Origin: Picrophilus oshimae DSM 9789
GTDB lineage: Archaea; Thermoplasmatota; Thermoplasmata; Thermoplasmatales; Thermoplasmataceae
Assembly: GCF_900176435.1 (NCBI RefSeq)
Contig: NZ_FWYE01000001.1
Location: 124,001-188,000 of the forward strand
Direction: 5' to 3'
Length of the DNA: 64,000 bases
Shown here piece after piece: positions 27,333-35,656 of this stretch (position 1 is its first letter; the number at the start of each line of letters is the position of its first letter). The position numbers and the translations under genes are program-made. The notes below the pieces were generated by a model. The model worked only from the letters and a program-made list of their open reading frames with translations. It made no database searches and was not told the origin of the DNA.

Positions 27333-28469
27333 TTATTGCACTTCCTTTAATTCATTTAAATCGCTTAACTTTTCGAATTTCGATGAAAGCTTTTCAAGTA
27401 TCTTTGGAAGCGCGGTGTACTCCATATCATCATCAGGAAGCCTGTGTGGTTCGAAAACACCCATGCGCCTCAGATAATCTGCCATTTCGAGTGCCTTTGT
27501 TCTGGCATAGTCAAATGCTATATCATCAAACATATCAACCGGTCCTGCAAGCCTGCCATCCTTCAAAACGAAGCCAAGCGCAGCAACCCTGGGCGGGCCA
27601 TCGAACCTTGTCATTCTGGAGTTTTTTATTCCAACCGGCATTAACGGACCGTTGAATGAGCCACGCATCCATCCTGAAACAAGGTAAGAATTTGCAAATG
27701 GTTCCAGTGCCTCACCTGCCGCAGGAAGACCTGACTGTATTCTAACAACCGCAGCCGGATCGTCCTTTCCGACATATTCTCCTGCTATGAATGATAGTTT
27801 ATCCGTTGATATTACAGCAACGTTTTCTGCAGGCAGTTTTGTGTGCTCTTCCTTTGTATAAACCCTTTTTATTACGTATCTTCCCTTCGAGCCTATCAGG
27901 GCAAGCAGATCATAGGTCTGCTCGGGCAATGATAGCATTATGCGCTTTCCCTCAATTATGTCCCAGACCTCAAATTTGAATCCGGCATGCATGTTTGGAT
28001 CTATTACCAGGCCGGGCGTGTTGAATGGATCTCCAAACATTTTATATATTGGATAATTAAAGGATCCTGGCTCTGTTTTATCCATCATGTAAACAATAAA
28101 CGGCTCTGACTTTCTCGGTGTTATCTCCATTTCAGCAACGCCAGGACCCATGCCCTTGACGTTTCCCGAAAACGCATCCTTTAAAAGATCCTGACCGGCA
28201 CCGTAAAGCCCGTACTTCTTTGCAACCTCGGTGCCTGCCTTAAATGCATTCCAGGCAAGCCCATGAACATCCGGGTTGTCCACACCATGATTATGAACCA
28301 TTGTTATCTGTATATCATCACCTATATGTGATATTCTGTAATCACTTATTATATTCTTACCATTTGATTTTATATAATCCTCAACAGCATCAACAACAGG
28401 CTCGAAAACTGTGGTATGTCCTGGCAGGCTGCCTATATCTGCCTTTATATGGCTTATTGTAACCTTCAT
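27333..28469 (-). CDS. fbp: Fructose-1,6-bisphosphate aldolase/phosphatase (type V)
   Basis: 378 residues, the normal size. The archaeal bifunctional FBPA/P is recognised by ISHIKADIGSLPGHT at the N-terminus, HIGDDIQITMVHNHG (Asp and His for Mg2+), GAGQDLLKDAFSGNVKGMGPG and the schiff-base region GRYVIKRVYTKEE. One enzyme condenses triose phosphates and removes the 1-phosphate, giving one-way gluconeogenesis. It is a single gene with an AT-rich upstream region. Confidence 0.97.
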   Translation of the reverse strand: MKVTISHIKADIGSLPGHTTVFEPVVDAVEDYIKSNGKNIISDYRISHIGDDIQITMVHNHGVDNPDVHGLAWNAFKAGTEVAKKYGLYGAGQDLLKDAFSGNVKGMGPGVAEMEITPRKSEPFIVYMMDKTEPGSFNYPIYKMFGDPFNTPGLVIDPNMHAGFKFEVWDIIEGKRIMLSLPEQTYDLLALIGSKGRYVIKRVYTKEEHTKLPAENVAVISTDKLSFIAGEYVGKDDPAAVVRIQSGLPAAGEALEPFANSYLVSGWMRGSFNGPLMPVGIKNSRMTRFDGPPRVAALGFVLKDGRLAGPVDMFDDIAFDYARTKALEMADYLRRMGVFEPHRLPDDDMEYTALPKILEKLSSKFEKLSDLNELKEVQ

Positions 28470-28664
28470 GCATATGTATTACAAAGTATAGTATTAAATT
28501 TTTTTATATTTATACTTTATTATTTTTTACCATGCATAAATCGTTTCAAAACACATAATTTATTGATTTGAAAAATCATATTTAAAGAATTTTACCATTA
28601 CATTAATCATTTTAAAAAATTCAATGTATAAACTTATTAATTATGATTTCATTATTTGATCTAG

Positions 28665-30182
28665 ATGAACGGTTATTTAATAGCTGCACTGGTAGTATTC
28701 GCATGGATAATTATAATCATAGGGCTGGCCCCATCAATAAGAAAATCAAAGTATTTTTCACTGCTTGGCCCCGCCCTCATGGTAAAATCCACAAAAAATT
28801 TTGGAATTATCGACTGGATATCAAAACATTTTCCTGGAAAGATTTTTTCAAGGATTTCTGTTGTTATTGTTATTCTTGGTGCAATATCGGCCCTTGGTAT
28901 GCTTCTTTATGAATCGTATCTTGCCTTTTTTATACCTCCATCAAGGGCACCCGCACTTAATTTATATCTTGCAATACCCGGTATAAATCCGTACATACCA
29001 ATAGGCTACGGTATATTTGCCCTTGTATTCGCCGTTGTTATACATGAGATGTTCCACGGTATCGTTGCAAGACGCCATGGCATCAAGGTTAACAGCGTCG
29101 GTGCACTGTTCTTTATAGTGCCTGTTGGCGCCTTCGTTGAACCGGATGAGGATGAGGTCACAAAGGCAGATCCGGTAATAAGAAGGAGAATCTTTGCCGC
29201 AGGACCGGGTATAAACATAGTCATAGCTGTTATATGCATAGTGCTTCTAATATTTGTTATGATGCCTGCATCCGCGCCGGTGCACAATGGAATTTATATA
29301 GAGGATTCCGCGGTATCCAGTATACCAACCGGAACCGAAATCATAGGTATTAATAATTACACTGGATCAATGCTATGCAACATAGAGTATACATCAATGA
29401 TAAAGCCAGGAACCATTGCACATGCCGAGATATACAATGGTAAAAATGTATACAATGAAAGCATATACGCAGGTGTTTACATAGAGAATTTAATCTCAGG
29501 CTATCCAAGTGAAAAGGCCGGTGTTAAACCGGATTCAATAATAATGTCAATAGACAATAAAACAATATACAATGTCAATACCCTTGGAAACGTTCTGGAT
29601 CATATAAGACCTGGATCTTTAATAAATATGACTGTTTTTTACCCCGCAAGCCATATAACAAAGACATACACAATGAGAACGGTGTCAACATATTCATATT
29701 ATGCAAAGGCAGATCCTATACAGAATTCGAATGCATACAAAAATCAGAGTTTTATCGGTGTTGAGATAGGATACTCCGGTCTTGGATACGAGCCGATAAA
29801 TTATATACACAAACTTGTCTTTGGCGGTTATTTGTTTGGGCCGGGTTTCTTTGATGAGATAGGCCTTCCTTTATTAGGGCTTTCACCAATACCGGCATCA
29901 ATGACGCATCTTTTTAAATCGCCTTTTGATCCTTATATATTCTTTGGGATTGCAAACGTGCTTTACTGGCTTTTCTGGATAGACTTTCTGCTTGGTATAA
30001 CAAATGCCCTGCCACTATCAATACTTGATGGCGGCCAGTTCTTCAAGGATAGTTTAACAATAGGTTCCAGAAGGTTCAGGTTCCTCAAGGATGAAAAAAA
30101 TGTTAACAGAATATACTACGGCGCCAGTGTTCTTGTCTTTCTTATACTGATCTGGGTTATAATAGCACCCAGAATTTTTTAA
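28665..30182 (+). CDS. Site-2-type membrane metalloprotease (M50) with PDZ domain
   Basis: 505 residues. The zinc motif HEMFH is in VVIHEMFHGIVARRHG (about residue 127), and the second metal motif is NALPLSILDGGQFFKDS near residue 445. In between is an extracellular PDZ-like stretch with ENLISGYPSEKAGVKPDSIIMSIDN. At least six helices are predicted. It should cut membrane-embedded anti-regulators or signal peptides inside the bilayer. The convergent neighbour is the ACT-like protein gene. Confidence 0.92.
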   Translation: MNGYLIAALVVFAWIIIIIGLAPSIRKSKYFSLLGPALMVKSTKNFGIIDWISKHFPGKIFSRISVVIVILGAISALGMLLYESYLAFFIPPSRAPALNLYLAIPGINPYIPIGYGIFALVFAVVIHEMFHGIVARRHGIKVNSVGALFFIVPVGAFVEPDEDEVTKADPVIRRRIFAAGPGINIVIAVICIVLLIFVMMPASAPVHNGIYIEDSAVSSIPTGTEIIGINNYTGSMLCNIEYTSMIKPGTIAHAEIYNGKNVYNESIYAGVYIENLISGYPSEKAGVKPDSIIMSIDNKTIYNVNTLGNVLDHIRPGSLINMTVFYPASHITKTYTMRTVSTYSYYAKADPIQNSNAYKNQSFIGVEIGYSGLGYEPINYIHKLVFGGYLFGPGFFDEIGLPLLGLSPIPASMTHLFKSPFDPYIFFGIANVLYWLFWIDFLLGITNALPLSILDGGQFFKDSLTIGSRRFRFLKDEKNVNRIYYGASVLVFLILIWVIIAPRIF

Positions 30183-30186
30183 ATTT

Positions 30187-30750
30187 TTATGAGTAGAAGA
30201 GGCTGCTTAAATGATAAAGCGCCTTTCCTGCATTTGTATTATCAATCATTATCCATATCTCTGTATCAAGTCTGTATATGTTTGTGAACTTTATATCATA
30301 TGTCATTAGATAATCAGTTATTAGGAGTGTTAATCCTGGTGTAAATGCGCTTTCCTTTGGAAGCAGTATCTTTATTAATGCAAAATCGCTCTTCTCATCG
30401 TTTACGTTTGCTATGCATGTATAGTAGTTTGATTCCTTCATTACAAGTATTGAATTCTCAGGGATTTCCCTTATATTATTGCAGTAAACCTTGTTGTATT
30501 TATATTCAATGGTCATTGAAGATTTTTTAAAGATGTCAAGGCTCTGATCATAGCTCTTTGCATTTTCCTTCATGCCTGCAAGAACCTTTACTATTGTATT
30601 CACCTTTACATCCTTGCCGGTCATTGTTTCAACCTTTGATTTTATGGCCTGTGCAAGCTTTGTGTAATTGCACATGCCGCTTGATATAGAAAGTGAGTAT
30701 ACAAGATTGTTTTCAACTATTACCTTGACTGCATCGGATATCTTAGTCAT
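30187..30750 (-). CDS. Unknown protein with ACT-like domain
   Basis: 187 residues. The first 60 or so are helical (ISDAVKVIVENNLVYSLSISSGMCNYTKLAQAIKSKV), and the rest has two ACT-like beta-alpha-beta patterns (ENSILVMKESNYYTCIANVN and KFTNIYRLDTEIWIMIDNTN). It resembles archaeal proteins that join a helical or HTH-like N-terminus to an ACT small-molecule-binding region. I cannot name a ligand. It lies downstream of the proteasome alpha gene on the same strand, 84 bases away. Confidence 0.6.
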   Translation of the reverse strand: MTKISDAVKVIVENNLVYSLSISSGMCNYTKLAQAIKSKVETMTGKDVKVNTIVKVLAGMKENAKSYDQSLDIFKKSSMTIEYKYNKVYCNNIREIPENSILVMKESNYYTCIANVNDEKSDFALIKILLPKESAFTPGLTLLITDYLMTYDIKFTNIYRLDTEIWIMIDNTNAGKALYHLSSLFYS

Positions 30751-30834
30751 ATTTATGAATAATGAAATTGTATATATAAATTTCTGATGTAAATATTCAC
30801 AAAAAATGCAAAGTTAATATATTTTAAAATATTT

Positions 30835-31539
30835 TTAATTCAAATATTTTGAGACTTCCTCTGATGTAAAGACGTGGAAAGTCTCACCCATCTTTATTGA
30901 GGCTATTTCAGGTTCCTTCATTGATGATTCATCTGCAACTGCGGATTTTAAGGCTGCAATGCCCATCCTTATTGCCTCATCCTCGCTAAGATTCTCCTTG
31001 TATTCCTTTTCAAGGTATGCCGTGACCTGATCCTTTCCGGCACCAATTGAAACACATTTGTACTCATTTATTGTGCCTGCTGGATCGCAATCAAATAACC
31101 TTGGTCCAATTGAATCCAGGCCTGCAAATATTATGGAAACGCCATATGGCCTGACACCACCGTACTGTGTGTACTGCTGCATCTGATCTGCAACCCTCTT
31201 AACAAGGTTTTCTATGTTCATTAATGATCCGTATGTCACCTTTTCCTGCTGATCGCTTATCCTGGCAAAATCAATTAAAACCCTTGCATCGGCAACAAGG
31301 CCTGATGTTACCGCTGCAACCCTGTCATCTATTAATTGTATCTTTTCAAGTGATGTTTTCTCAACAAGTCTGCTCCTTACCTTTTTTTCTGATATTAAGG
31401 CAACGCCATCCTTGAATTTTATACCGAGAGCTGTCGAACCTTTTTTTACGGCCTCCCTTGCGTACTCAACCTGAAACAGTCTGCCATCAGGAGAGAACAC
31501 GGTTATAGCCCTATCATAAGCCATTTGACCTTGCTGCAT
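30835..31539 (-). CDS. psmA: Proteasome alpha subunit
   Basis: 234 residues with the alpha-type N-terminal extension and signature [33 protein letters not shown], and the [16 protein letters not shown] block. It forms the outer, non-catalytic rings of the 20S proteasome and the gate through which substrates enter. GAGGGTGA lies about four bases before the ATG, so this gene has a short leader with a ribosome site rather than being leaderless. The beta subunit is not in the window. Confidence 0.98.
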   Translation of the reverse strand: MQQGQMAYDRAITVFSPDGRLFQVEYAREAVKKGSTALGIKFKDGVALISEKKVRSRLVEKTSLEKIQLIDDRVAAVTSGLVADARVLIDFARISDQQEKVTYGSLMNIENLVKRVADQMQQYTQYGGVRPYGVSIIFAGLDSIGPRLFDCDPAGTINEYKCVSIGAGKDQVTAYLEKEYKENLSEDEAIRMGIAALKSAVADESSMKEPEIASIKMGETFHVFTSEEVSKYLN

Positions 31540-31644
31540 GTATTCACCCTCTATTCCTTTATTATAAATGTGTTATAAATATTTCCCATAAAGAATGTCA
31601 ATTTAAATTATTAACTTTTCTTTAAATATTTTCATAAAAAACTG

Positions 31645-31989
31645 TTAATAACCAGACAGAATCATAAACATTGATAGGATAACAGAAAACGAGGCATCCA
31701 TCATTGCGGCTGCCGATATTATAAATGGTTTTGGTACATCCTTTATAAGATGCATAAATGGATTATACCTTGGATCGTATTTATCCAGATGCACTTCATA
31801 TTTATCATAGTATTCCTTTATATGAATTGAAAAACCATTAATGCTCCCCCTGTAATCCGCAATCTGGCCGCAGGGCAGGCCTATGCTTTTTCTAAATTTC
31901 CTTTTTATCAAATCACTTAAATCATCACTTTTTTTAAATGATATTATACGCCCGGCCAGTAATTCATGCATGTATTTTTCAATTTCCAT
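31645..31989 (-). CDS. Unknown small protein with C-terminal hydrophobic segment
   Basis: 114 residues from the ATG at 31989. A longer frame reaches 32109 but its extra part is AT-rich spacer-like and overlaps the primase start, so I exclude it. It begins MEIEKYMHELLAGRIISFKKSDD, has a central acidic/basic mix, and ends in the hydrophobic FIISAAAMMDASFSVILSMFMILSGY. It has no recognised family. It is divergent from priS with about 70 bases between. Confidence 0.5.
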   Translation of the reverse strand: MEIEKYMHELLAGRIISFKKSDDLSDLIKRKFRKSIGLPCGQIADYRGSINGFSIHIKEYYDKYEVHLDKYDPRYNPFMHLIKDVPKPFIISAAAMMDASFSVILSMFMILSGY

Positions 31990-32057
31990 AAAAATACATC
32001 GTATATCAATATAAAAATATTGGCAATGTTTATAAGAATAGATAATATAATAAATGC

Positions 32058-33170
32058 ATGATTTCATATGATAAATCTTTAAACTATTTTTCATTGTATT
32101 ACAGATCAAATCACCTAATAATGCCTGATCTTATATCAAAAAGGGAGATTGGTTACATACCATTCTCCGGAACAATGATAAGGCATTTATCATTCAGGAA
32201 TCATAGAGAAATAGAAAGCTTTGTTAAAAGAAATACACCAAGGCATCTTTACTATTCATCGGCGTATTATGTTAAACCTGATGAAAAACGTATGGAAAAA
32301 AAGATCTGGGAGGGTGCTGAGCTAATCTTTGATCTTGATGCTGATCATATTCCTGGATCAGATAAAATGACATATGAGGAGATACTCCTGGAGGTAAAAA
32401 AGCACGTCTTAAGGCTTTTAAATTACCTTATAAACGACTTTGGATTTGATGATGACAGCATAAAATTATACTTTTCAGGTGGCCGTGGTTACCATGTTCA
32501 TGTTGTCTCTGACAGGGTTTACTCCCTTGATTCAGATGCGAGGCGTGAGATAGGAAATTACATAAAAATGGAGGATTTTACCATTGATAACATAATAAAA
32601 GCATCAAGGGAGAGACCTGAAAGCGGACCTGTAAAAAGATTCAATGAATATATTTCAGAGATTTACAGCAATGAGAATTATTTAAAAAGATTTTATAATG
32701 GTGATTTTGGCAGTTACTATAAATCCCTGGATGTTTATAAAGATGGTAAAAAAAAGATTGATATAATGAGGGAAAATAATTATGAAAAATTTAAGATTGT
32801 TTCAAAAAGGGATTTGGATGTCCTGAACAATATATTAAATGATTTTAAGGATAAATATTCCGCAGAGATTGATGAACCTGTAACCACAGATATCCATCGT
32901 TTGATAAGATTCCCTGGAAGTCTTCATGGCAAAACCGGTTTGGCGGTTACGCCTGTAAATATTAATGAACTTGATGATTTTGATCCATTAAGCTCGGCAG
33001 TTCCAGAGGTTTTTAAAGATAAATATGAGCATGTTTATTTAAACAGCGATTATGTGATAACAATGATGAATGAAAAATTTTCTTTAAATGCAGGCGAAAA
33101 TAAAGTTCCACTTTACCTAGCACTGTTTTTAACAGGCATGAAAATTGGAAATTTTATAGAAAAAAAATAA
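32058..33170 (+). CDS. priS: DNA primase small (catalytic) subunit
   Basis: 370 residues. Catalytic motifs are the metal-binding Asp pair in ELIFDLDADHIPG, then SGGRGYHVHVVS with the nucleotide-binding histidine, and the later DIHRLIRFPGSLHGKTGL. The N-terminus YFSLYYRSNHLIMPDLISKREIGYIPFSG is typical of archaeal PriS. It makes RNA/DNA primers with PriL, which is not in the window. It converges with SOR; the stops are two bases apart. Confidence 0.95.
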   Translation: MISYDKSLNYFSLYYRSNHLIMPDLISKREIGYIPFSGTMIRHLSFRNHREIESFVKRNTPRHLYYSSAYYVKPDEKRMEKKIWEGAELIFDLDADHIPGSDKMTYEEILLEVKKHVLRLLNYLINDFGFDDDSIKLYFSGGRGYHVHVVSDRVYSLDSDARREIGNYIKMEDFTIDNIIKASRERPESGPVKRFNEYISEIYSNENYLKRFYNGDFGSYYKSLDVYKDGKKKIDIMRENNYEKFKIVSKRDLDVLNNILNDFKDKYSAEIDEPVTTDIHRLIRFPGSLHGKTGLAVTPVNINELDDFDPLSSAVPEVFKDKYEHVYLNSDYVITMMNEKFSLNAGENKVPLYLALFLTGMKIGNFIEKK

Positions 33171-33172
33171 AT

Positions 33173-34093
33173 TTACTGGTTTAGGTACTCTCTCCAGCTT
33201 GTGCCTTCCATCATTGGGTTTAATAATCTTATGTATGGTCCTTTTATCAATGTATCAAGAACCTTGTCGTGTAAAACCCTTGTCTCGTGCTTGAATAAAA
33301 CCCTTGCTATTCCGAACTGTGCATCCTGTGGTGTTGCCCATTCCATGTGGACAAAGTATTCTGGTGGTGTTGGCCTTGCCTCCTCGTATGAGAATGCTCC
33401 CTCCTGGTGCTGCGGTACCTCGCCGTTTGATTCAAGTGCCTCGTGTATACCCTGTGATTTCAGCTGGAAGCTTCCAACAGCAGATACACCGACTTCCTTT
33501 AATATCATGTATCCAAGGAATCCTGGTGCATTGCTAAAGTCCTTCATAACCTCAACTATGTTTGACTCAAAGTCCTTTTCCATTCCCTTCTTAACTGTGT
33601 GCTCTGAAAGAGCTATTGTCCTCCTGCCATATGGCTGTGATATTGGCGGTACACCACTTGGGTCTCCTGCTGCAAACTTCTTTCCAAACATTACAGTGAA
33701 ATCCATCATATCTGTGTTCAATGGCATGTCTGCATCGACTATTTCGAATAATGGCTCCCATGGTCCATATACAACCTGGCTCAGGCATGATGAGCATAAT
33801 CTGAATATTGATGAGAAGTTCTCCCTGTGCATGTCCTCATGATCCTTTATATTCTTCCACATTGTGTACTGGTAAACATTCATTGTGCTCATTTTTGTCA
33901 TATCCATGCTTGCACCGCCGTATCTTGTTCCAAGAGGTATAACACCGAACTGCACATGGTTCTGGAATCCAACAAATCCTGGATGGCGTGCTGTAACCAT
34001 GCAGACCTTTGGACCGACCTGCTGGAACATGTTCATTGTTGTTTCATTATTCAGCATTTCTACAATATTTATGGCAACGTATGGTTTTGGCAT
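33173..34093 (-). CDS. sor: Sulfur oxygenase reductase
   Basis: 306 residues, the standard SOR length. All functional residues of the Acidianus enzyme are conserved one position lower after residue 31: Cys31 ([12 protein letters not shown]), the iron ligands His85 and His89 ([10 protein letters not shown]) and Glu113 ([11 protein letters not shown]), and Cys100/Cys103 (LCSSCLSQ). The enzyme disproportionates elemental sulfur with O2 to sulfite, thiosulfate and sulfide inside a large hollow 24-mer, without external cofactors. The ATG is preceded by GGTGA and a TATA-like box. Codon use is more GC-rich than the neighbours, which may mean high expression or acquisition. Confidence 0.96.
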   Translation of the reverse strand: MPKPYVAINIVEMLNNETTMNMFQQVGPKVCMVTARHPGFVGFQNHVQFGVIPLGTRYGGASMDMTKMSTMNVYQYTMWKNIKDHEDMHRENFSSIFRLCSSCLSQVVYGPWEPLFEIVDADMPLNTDMMDFTVMFGKKFAAGDPSGVPPISQPYGRRTIALSEHTVKKGMEKDFESNIVEVMKDFSNAPGFLGYMILKEVGVSAVGSFQLKSQGIHEALESNGEVPQHQEGAFSYEEARPTPPEYFVHMEWATPQDAQFGIARVLFKHETRVLHDKVLDTLIKGPYIRLLNPMMEGTSWREYLNQ

Positions 34094-34097
34094 TTTT

Positions 34098-34102
34098 TCA
34101 CC
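34098..34102 (-). promoter_or_regulatory. Ribosome binding site of SOR
   Basis: GGTGA four bases before the start codon at 34093. This gene has a leader, unlike many others here. Confidence 0.5.
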
Positions 34103-34120
34103 ATATGATGTATCATTAAT

Positions 34121-34132
34121 TCATATATAAGC
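34121..34132 (-). promoter_or_regulatory. TATA-like box of SOR
   Basis: On the minus strand this reads GCTTATATATGA, about 33 bases before the start codon and therefore about 25 before a leader start near 34101. Confidence 0.45.
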
Positions 34133-34348
34133 CTTTTTTTTCATAAAAAAAGAAATAAGCGAAATATAATCTTTTATAACGAAATAGATTATTTTTAATA
34201 TGAAAATTTAAAAATTTATACAAAAATAGCCATGAATATATCATAAATATATAAATATATAAAAGTAAAAACATAGATTTACATTTAATATAAAAAATAT
34301 AATATTTCTTCTTAGAACTTTTATGTAATTCCTGCATCTTCCATTAAA

Positions 34349-34783
34349 TTAATCATAAATATGATATTTATTCATAAAAAAATCCTTTAAAATCCTGTAT
34401 GTCATGCCAAAGACCACGTGGTTTTTAATAATATAGGTATTGCCGAGTTCCTTTAGATCATTGTACGATGCCCAGAAACATTCAGAGACCTCATTGTCAA
34501 TCTTTATGTTTAATGTTAGCGGCCTTGCAATGAATGCGGCAACGTTTAGATCGGTTCTATTTCCAGGTACATAAATGCCAAGAAAATCAATTATTTTTAT
34601 TTTTAAACCAACCTCCTCATAAGTCTCCCTAACTGCCGCCTGCTCGCATGTTTCATGGTTTAATCTATGTCCGCCTGGAAGGGCCATGTGACCCGACCAT
34701 GGGTCATTTAAATTTATCTGCCTTTTTATTAAAAGTATACTTTTATCGTTTATTATTATTGAAACAGAGGCCTGGCAGTCCAT
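34349..34783 (-). CDS. Nudix hydrolase
   Basis: 144 residues. The Nudix box is complete and regular: GHRLNHETCEQAAVRETYEEVGL (split GHRLNH-E...REx2EEVG), with glycine before it in MALPGGH. The N-terminal strand is CQASVSIIINDKSILLIKRQ. It is a Mg2+-dependent pyrophosphohydrolase of an NDP-X type compound. The substrate is unknown; the conserved ligand-specific extras of ADP-ribose or CoA pyrophosphatases are not evident. It lies just downstream of the RNase P RNA on the same strand. Confidence 0.9.
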   Translation of the reverse strand: MDCQASVSIIINDKSILLIKRQINLNDPWSGHMALPGGHRLNHETCEQAAVRETYEEVGLKIKIIDFLGIYVPGNRTDLNVAAFIARPLTLNIKIDNEVSECFWASYNDLKELGNTYIIKNHVVFGMTYRILKDFFMNKYHIYD

Positions 34784-34826
34784 TTAATAAAAATATCAAT
34801 TATTATAAAAAATTTCTTAAAGGAAT

Positions 34827-35121
34827 GAAATGCCCGGAGTAAGCCCCCTTCTGTTCACCTTTAAGGCTGGCAACATTCGACTATGCGTCTTACCTGGGCC
34901 TCGGGATGGTGCTCACGGGCCCATCTTAGACTTGCTCCATGCGGGGAGAGTTCTCATCGGCTGCCGGGGAACGTCATCTTTTCGAATCATGCTTTTACCC
35001 GGACCGTTTATTTCTTTTCTCTTTACCATCCCTCTCGGGACTCCGCCTTTCGACGGACGCATTCCATCCAGGAGGGGGGACTTTCCTCACCTTTGCGGCG
35101 TCGGTTGCCCTCGGGCTTTTC
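34827..35121 (-). ncRNA. rnpB: RNase P RNA
   Basis: The minus strand carries the universal GAGGAAAGTCC near the 5' end (plus 35076-35086) and the 3' core ACAGAAGGGGGCTTACTCCG at the far end. A P1 helix is seen: GAAAAGCCCG at 35112-35121 pairs with CGGGCATTTC at 34827-34836. The length of about 295 bases and the locally high GC fit an archaeal RNase P RNA. It matures tRNA 5' ends. It sits 20 bases past the stop of the PadR-like gene, so it has its own promoter in that gene's end or is read through. Confidence 0.93.
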
Positions 35122-35140
35122 ATAACTGTATACAAAATTT

Positions 35141-35635
35141 TTAGATAATCTTTTTGTAACGGTCTATTAATTCATTAATACTTTTTATAAAGTCATCTTC
35201 AGGAATCCTGTTTTTCTTTAACCTAAAAATGATTCTTATAATGTTTATTATTATGTCTATGTGATTGTCTACAACATCTTTTAATATATAAAAATCATCG
35301 CGGCTTGATAAAACCTCTAGGAATGGGGCATCCTCACTTAAAGAGTTTTTTATAACGTTTGATTTTATTTCAAGACTTAAAGATTTGAGATTTTCTATGT
35401 ATTCCCTGCCACGTTCTGTTATTTTATAAACCTTTTTTCTGCCGTTTATCTCGAATTCTATTAAACCCATGGATATCAATTTATTTAAGGCAGGTATTAG
35501 TGTCCCGTTTGAAATGTTCCTACCCGTTGATTCATTAATTAATAATTTTGATAATGAATATCCGGTCATATCCTGAAGGCTGAGATAATATAATATTCTG
35601 AGCTGGTAACCCCTTAAATTTATCATAAAAATCAT
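35141..35635 (-). CDS. PadR-family transcriptional regulator
   Basis: 164 residues. The N-terminal winged helix has the PadR pattern LRILYYLSLQDMTGYSLSKLLINES...NGTLIPALNKLISMGLIEFE, then a basic wing GRKKVYKITERG. The C-terminal half is a helical dimerisation region. It lies 21 bases downstream of a secreted-protein gene, so it may control that gene or its own operon. The alternative start is the second ATG at 35626. Confidence 0.82.
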   Translation of the reverse strand: MIFMINLRGYQLRILYYLSLQDMTGYSLSKLLINESTGRNISNGTLIPALNKLISMGLIEFEINGRKKVYKITERGREYIENLKSLSLEIKSNVIKNSLSEDAPFLEVLSSRDDFYILKDVVDNHIDIIINIIRIIFRLKKNRIPEDDFIKSINELIDRYKKII

Positions 35636-35656
35636 TTAAAAATATTTTAATTAAAT

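Noticed and set aside
32010-32109. Longer N-terminus of the small unknown protein gene at 31645
   Set aside because: The added part (up to 32109) is AT-rich, overlaps the priS start region and is less protein-like; the ATG at 31989 gives a cleaner start.
34116-34337. 73-codon minus-strand frame upstream of SOR
   Set aside because: It is rich in Phe, Tyr, Lys and Ile from AT-only DNA and covers the likely SOR promoter; no family or ribosome site.
34830-35148. Several plus-strand open frames of 69-104 codons over the RNase P RNA
   Set aside because: They lie on the complement of a structured, GC-rich RNA gene, and GC-rich stretches keep frames open by chance. No protein-like pattern was seen.
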